In this document: piece after piece, positions 59,035 to 64,000 of the stretch | Layout: every line of letters starts with the position of its first letter | Numbering within the stretch: the first letter of the stretch is position 1 | Assembly: GCA_023014335.1 (NCBI GenBank) | Contig: JAECYW010000029.1 | Location: 496,001 to 560,000 of the forward strand | Source: Galerina marginata | Lineage: Eukaryota > Basidiomycota > Agaricomycetes > Agaricales > Galerinaceae | DNA length: 64,000 nucleotides | Direction: 5' to 3' | Position numbers and translations under genes: made by a program | Notes under the pieces: model-generated | What the model saw: only the letters and a program-made list of their open reading frames with translations | The model's database searches: none | What the model was told of the DNA's origin: nothing

Positions 59035-59160
59035 TTACTGCTAGCATAGTGTAGAACCTTCTGTCGTCCAAGTGACCTATTTGAGGCACGTTCCTCTATA
59101 TCACTTCAATTCTGAATTAGTCGCCTTTTATTGTCCTATTTTCTGCATATGTTTTCGGTC

Positions 59161-60392
59161 TGCATAGTTTTGCCGGCGTGACGACGGCACTGGCTGATCA
59201 TGAGCATTGAACATTAAACATTAAACCTCGAAGGTCGAATACTCACTCCCACTCTCATTCAAACTCAAAACCCGCTCGCCCTGGTTAATCTTAGGCCAAG
59301 GCTATTTATGTGCGAAATTTGGTAGCTTTATAGACTATAGGTATCGCCGCCTCCTCAATTACCATTAGTCTCGACTCCCAACCTCCCTTTTCTAACTTGT
59401 AAGAAACTTAATGTTTGAGCGTCCTGCGTAAAATAAGTAAATACCAAATTTCCGAATAACTTTCATTCCTCCAAGTAACGTCCTCCAAGTAACGGCAGCT
59501 GGCGTTATCGACTATTCTCAATCCATTCTCCCGATCTGCAGGCCTACCCGCCTCGATTCGTCAAAACTCGATCTCTTAAGCTAGGTATATGAGTTATGTG
59601 GAAAGGTTGGTAGTTCTATAAGTATCCCCACTGCCTTAATTAGTCTCGACTCGATTCATTCTCCTGTTAAGCGCTTGATTTAGACGCTGACTTAATTCCA
59701 ATTCCGGCTGATTAGATATTTCACTGCTCGGAACGTTTTCCCTTTATCCTTTTCTCTTGATCTAGGAGACTCGATGTCTATGACTCTAGAATTGAGACAA
59801 CAAGCACATAACGCTTCCAAGTTCCCACTAGGTACAAAAAATTAACAGCTTTCACCACACAAATTCGAAAGGGTTTGATCTCCAAACTCCAAGTAATTAA
59901 ACGTCATTCTCGATGATCAATTGTCAATTACTAAATCCAAGTTTCTCCTGGCGTCTTCAAAACCAGTGCGGTTTAAATGCATCATGGCCTTCAAATTTCG
60001 TTACACAGGTCTCGTAAATATTCGCTTTGCATAAGTCACCCAAGAATAACGGACTGAACAGAACCTCCCCCATGCCAGGGAGCCGGGCCTTTTCGCCTAA
60101 GGTAATCAAATGCTTTCTCTCCTCCTAACTAGTATGATTTTCAACTGACTAAGTATAATACTGTGTATTCACCGGGACACGCCAACGCCGGATTCGTGAC
60201 TGGATTCCTGGTTTGAACCTTCTCCTCTAAAGGCCTGAAAATCCTTGAGGAAGCAAGGCGGTGATGTCTTCTAAGATAGCATTGGCGAAATTACCGGAGA
60301 ATTCGATAGGGAATTACAATCGGGGGCTTTGCCTCAATTGAAACGTGCTCGTAATTGCCTCAGGCATGATCTTGAACGCGTGTGCGTTAAAA
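59161..60392. other. Intergenic stretch, no gene recognised
   Basis: Moderately AT-rich. A diverged direct repeat of about 70 bp is visible at 59290-59375 and 59583-59652 (both end TTAGTCTCGACTC). The words CATTAAACATTAAAC near 59210 and CCTCCAAGTAACG twice near 59470 are short local repeats. Confidence 0.4.
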
Positions 60393-61215
60393 AACGAATT
60401 GTTATTATTATTATCTCGGAATGGAAGCACCGCAAGGCAAGGCCTCAATATCGAACGTCGAAAGTCGAGGATTTCTGACCGGGGATGAAGCATGAGGAAC
60501 AACAATTTTTTTCAGAACGTAAGCACCACAAAGGCTTCAAGATCGAACGTAGAGGACTTCTAACCGGGGACAGAGCATTATATATCAGTATGGTGAACAG
60601 GAAATTATTTCAGATCGGACGCATCACAAGGCAAAGGCTTCAATATCGAACGTCGAGAATGTCTGACCGGGGGAGGAGGATGAGATACAATGAACAAAGA
60701 ACTACCCCAAAGCAGTGACTTCAATATTGAACGTCAAAAAAAATTCTGACGGGGAAGGAGCATAACCCATACTGAACAATATTTTCTTTTCAGAACGGAA
60801 GTACCGCAATCTCTGCAAAACCAAAAGTGGAGGACTTCTAACGGGGGACAGAACATTAGATAAAATGAGCAAGAGATTATTTCAGATCGGAAGCATGGCT
60901 GAGCAAAAGGTTCGAGATAGAACGTCCAGGACTTCTACCCTGGAATGAGGCAAGGAATGAAATGAACAACAAATATTTTCAAATCGGAAGGACGCAAAGA
61001 AAAGGCTTCAAGATAGAACGTCGTAGACTTCTAATCGGGGGACGGCGCATGAAATAAAACGAACAACGAATAACTGTATTTCGGATAGAAACTACCGCAA
61101 AGGCTTCAAGATCGGACGCGATTTCTGACCGTGGAGTCGTGGACGAAGCATGAGGAGCAATTGAGTATTTCAGAAGGAAGCTGGTCAAATGCTTCAAGGT
61201 TGAACGCAAGAACTT
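60393..61215. repeat. Decayed tandem repeat of about 100 bp
   Basis: About eight units, each with a version of TTTCAGAACGGAAGCACCGC, then AAAGGCTTCAAGATCGAACG, then GGACTTCTAACCGGGGA and a GAACAACGA spacer. The period varies from about 80 to 115 nt. The core ATCGAACGTCGA is the best kept part. A further single unit lies at 61793-61855, beyond 580 nt of unrelated sequence. No coding frame runs through the units. Confidence 0.75.
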
Positions 61216-62960
61216 CGGAACGGTGACGCAGTCTTGGATATTTGAGGCTTCGGATCGCTAGATAGTTCTACCAATTGCATTGGCTTTGCGCAGACGCGTG
61301 GCAGATCATGTAGCGCAGATAACAGGGCATCAGAGCCTAACAAAATTTTCCCGCCGCTTGTCCAAGGGAAAAAGCGGCGAAAAGCGAAACTAGCAGCAAG
61401 TAAAAAAAGCCAGGCGTCGATCGACAAAACGCTACCATGAAAGTTTTTACTCATTCGGCAGTGATTTTCCCTTCCTTTCACGGGAATCTCAAGGCAAAAA
61501 AGCAAAAAAGTACAATATGAACCAGCAGATGCCATTATTTAGTCCTCGGGCGACCTAGCCAAATTGCGTAACAAGAACACAGTATTCGCAGCCGAAAAGA
61601 TGTTGCGGAAATAAAAAACGCATGTACTTGAGCAGAGTCCTATCGGATAGGACTTCTGGCTGCAGCTCGGTGTGAGTCGGACACCCAACTCAACCGCGAA
61701 GGAAAGCACTTACTCTTGGATTCGCATCCCCACGTCATCCCAGCAGCCTCGAGAGCACGCTGGACCGGCTCAGACGGCGTGGTACCCCCAAATAATGAAC
61801 AACGAATCGCTTTTCCGAATGGAAGTACCACAATGGCTTCAATATCGAACGTCATTGTGGCGATCTGTTACTCGCCACGAATCAAATTAGTCTACGTCGT
61901 CGGGTTTAGAGAGCAAGGGTGTCCTGCAGCCGCCAATCAAGCTTATCCCCTCAAAACTTCTGCCTTACGATGCAATGGTAAGTATAGATTTGGGATTCAC
62001 ATCGTACGTGAACGAAGAACGCGTCAACCTCGCCACACGGTCGAAACGTAACTTAAACCAAGCGGCAGCTAAACAACCCGACTGACAGTAACTCTCAATA
62101 ATTAATACATCGCCGCTAAGGTCTGCCGAGGCTCGGGAGCGGGTTGAATCCGACTCCGTTAAGCTGACCGCGGTCAGGCAAGCGAGTGATGCGCTAGAAA
62201 CCAAGCATACTTCAAGTTGAGTAATTTAGTCGTGGGATTGAGAAGACACCCAAGCATTATGCGTAATGCCATGTCGTGGTCTGACTTTACTTCGATTCTT
62301 CTTTTTACGCAACTTCCCCAGAGACGATTAAATCGAAGCTGCGGGTTTATACATTTTCTCAAAGCCAGTCTTCTCGAACTTCCTCACCTCGTGTCTGCCT
62401 TCGGCCCGATGTTCCCAGGACATCAGATTATGATACTTAGATAGGAACTATTAGGAAGATTAGATACCATCAGTGGCACTGCAGATGTGGGGCGCACGCG
62501 CAAAGCTCACGCTAACCGAATCACTTTGTTTGGCACCTGCCATCGCGTACCTACTACCCTCTGTCTACCTATCCTTTCTAACTCTACGTGTGGTCCTAGC
62601 CTTTGCCAGCCTCATCCACTATGGTATGCCTATTTGTCCTCCTCCACCAGACATCACTGCGGAACCATCGGATTATGACTCAGAAAGTTTAAAAATATTC
62701 GGTTTCGTCTAATCATCCTTCGACAAAAAATGTAATAATATCTTCCGGGGACAGTAGGCTCGAATTTACACAACTCCTGTAGCCTATCTTTGCGCCCATC
62801 AATTCCCTATATCTTATCAAAGATATGGCTGATTGTGAGTTGTGAGTATGGCGTTAAGCCGCATAAGCGTCCGGCATGCCCTGAAACGTTGTCGGTCGGA
62901 ATTCGAAGGTAAGTCCACGGCTTGATGCGTTATGTATATCAGACCGCTTATCACGGGGGA
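61216..62960. other. Intergenic stretch with weak coding-like pieces
   Basis: Contains the detached tandem-repeat unit (61793-61855). On the plus strand LQPPIKLIPSKLLPYDAM ends at GTAAGT near 61980, and after a possible acceptor near 62130 ARERVESDSVKLTAVRQ follows up to a stop at 62220. I could not find an upstream start or a family, so this is not called as a gene. Confidence 0.3.
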
Positions 62961-63012
62961 AAAAGTGGATGGATGGGTGAACGGATGGACAGGTGAATGG
63001 ATGGATGGATGA
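62961..63012. repeat. GGAT minisatellite
   Basis: Imperfect repeats of GGATGGATGGGTGAACGGAT type, about 50 nt. Confidence 0.7.
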
Positions 63013-64000
63013 AGAGAATAATTGGGATTTGGCGTAACGGAGCAACCCCAAATGGGCACCGCAGTACATGCGGCACGGAGTCGGTGTTATTCTGCTAAAA
63101 CTGTATCAGTTCTGGGGTCGACATTGCGTCTTATTGCGTTCACGCTTCATGACATTCTCCGAGTAATTAGGGACGGAATGAGGAGGTGCTTATCGAACAA
63201 GTAGCGATGTTTTAGATTCTAGATCGCTTCCAATCAAGGGCTATCGGGGATGGAATGCTATCGTTTACATCGTGAGCACCACGACAAGTGCGAGGACAGT
63301 AAAGTAAGACTCGCATTTATCATTATCAATATCAATCTTACCTGTGCAATTGAGCCGTACGCTTATAACCGAACATCAAACAAAGATGTTTCGGTTCCGA
63401 ATATGTATGGCTAAGCGAGATTTTCTGCCGTTGATCTATCGGATGGCTTGAGATATCGCAGTAATGGCAGGACATTGGAACATTGGGCATTGAGCATTCT
63501 GGATCAGCATTCATCAAATTCATTGTCAAGTTGGTAAATAAATAAAACGAAGTGAAAAATGATACTTCGGCCTGTCGCTTATTGGAGGATAATTCTATTT
63601 GGAAACCCGGTTAATTTGAGAAACCCCCAATATTTGATGTTTTCGTGTTCGGAAACCCGGTTGCTGGTATTTTGTGATGCCCGAATTTTCGGCCTTGGTC
63701 GCGGGCGGCATGCGGGGGATGACTGTATGCCGTTGTTTGGCAACGACCTTTGGTGAGCTGAGCTCGATTATTTGCCTCTAACGTTCTTCCAACTTCACCT
63801 TTGCCCACTACATGTTCGGTTTCCACTATCATCCATATATGAGAATAGTCTTGATACCTTGCATAACATATTCCTTTTCATATCTCATTTGCTTTTTCCA
63901 TGTTATTGGGTTTTTTTGGCTGGATGGCTTAACTGCTGGTTGGATGACGCAGGCACCATACCTTGGATACACGCCGCCCCTTTGCTTTTGCGAGCACTTT
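63013..64000. other. Right end of window, nothing recognised
   Basis: Short frames only. The word GGAAACCCGGTT occurs twice about 50 nt apart (63601 and 63651). TTTTTTGGCTGGATGG near 63910 resembles the GGAT repeat. Confidence 0.4.

Larger units (their letters stand above)
57481..59160 (+). repeat. Array unit VI, block C
   Basis: H1 hairpin 57983-58032, a damaged donor AAG/ATGAGTCCGAC near 58134 (GT lost), TCTGTCCTCAGTAAGT near 58738 and H2 hairpin 58990-59034. This is the last unit; the sequence to the right is unrelated. Confidence 0.58.

Noticed and set aside
5118..59160. Interpretation of the array as a transposable element
   Set aside because: No terminal inverted repeats, LTRs, target duplications, reverse transcriptase or transposase belong to the units, and the copies are tandem and in the same orientation.
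1..64000. tRNA, rRNA and CRISPR arrays
   Set aside because: I looked for tRNA B-box-like GGTTCGAATCC, rRNA-like stretches and regularly spaced identical repeats and saw none. The repeats present are too long and too diverged for CRISPR, and the host appears eukaryotic.

Overview
The window looks like nuclear DNA of an agaricomycete (mushroom-forming basidiomycete). The evidence is very short spliceosomal introns (about 45 to 80 nt), a secreted heme-thiolate peroxygenase, a large TPR protein with the N-terminal domain found on fungal STAND proteins, and a PIF/Harbinger transposon of the kind common in these fungi. All identifications rest on reading the sequence; no database search was possible.

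Layout. A segment starting at 1 reappears at 15033. Both copies contain the first exon of a STAND-type/TPR gene (1-88, cut by the window edge, and 15120-11581, complete), an unrecognised region, a very well conserved module R (2.1-3.9 kb and 17.2-19.1 kb) and an ARF-like small GTPase gene whose nucleotide-binding motifs are lost (3898-4665, with an in-frame stop; 19163-20019, open).

Much of 5-59 kb is an array of diverged copies of one composite unit. Block A is GC-rich, built of GAGCAC/GAGCTC-like decayed simple repeats and carries about 80-nt intron cassettes in minus orientation. Block B holds a minus-strand intron of almost invariant 48 nt, a conserved CGTCGCGTCTAAA box and an ACAGCCACTG box. 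Block C is pyrimidine-rich with plus-oriented splice donors and two families of hairpins whose stems show compensatory base changes. Units lie near 5.1-8.7, 8.8-10.0, 20.3-26.5, 31.0-35.7, 35.9-41.3, 41.9-53.4 and 53.9-59.2 kb. Splice sites and hairpins are conserved while reading frames are not, so I read the units as divergent spliced non-coding transcripts or a decayed gene pair. This array is the least explained and most interesting part of the window.

Conventional genes sit inside or between these units: a long-type unspecific peroxygenase in six exons with all catalytic residues (27726-29144), and a 4.5 kb Harbinger element (46728-51219) with intact Myb-like and DDE transposase genes, 56-bp terminal inverted repeats, a TA duplication, and a smaller inverted-repeat element nested inside it. 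Paralogous units supply the empty insertion site. The right end (59.2-64 kb) has no recognised gene but holds a decayed tandem repeat of roughly 100 bp.
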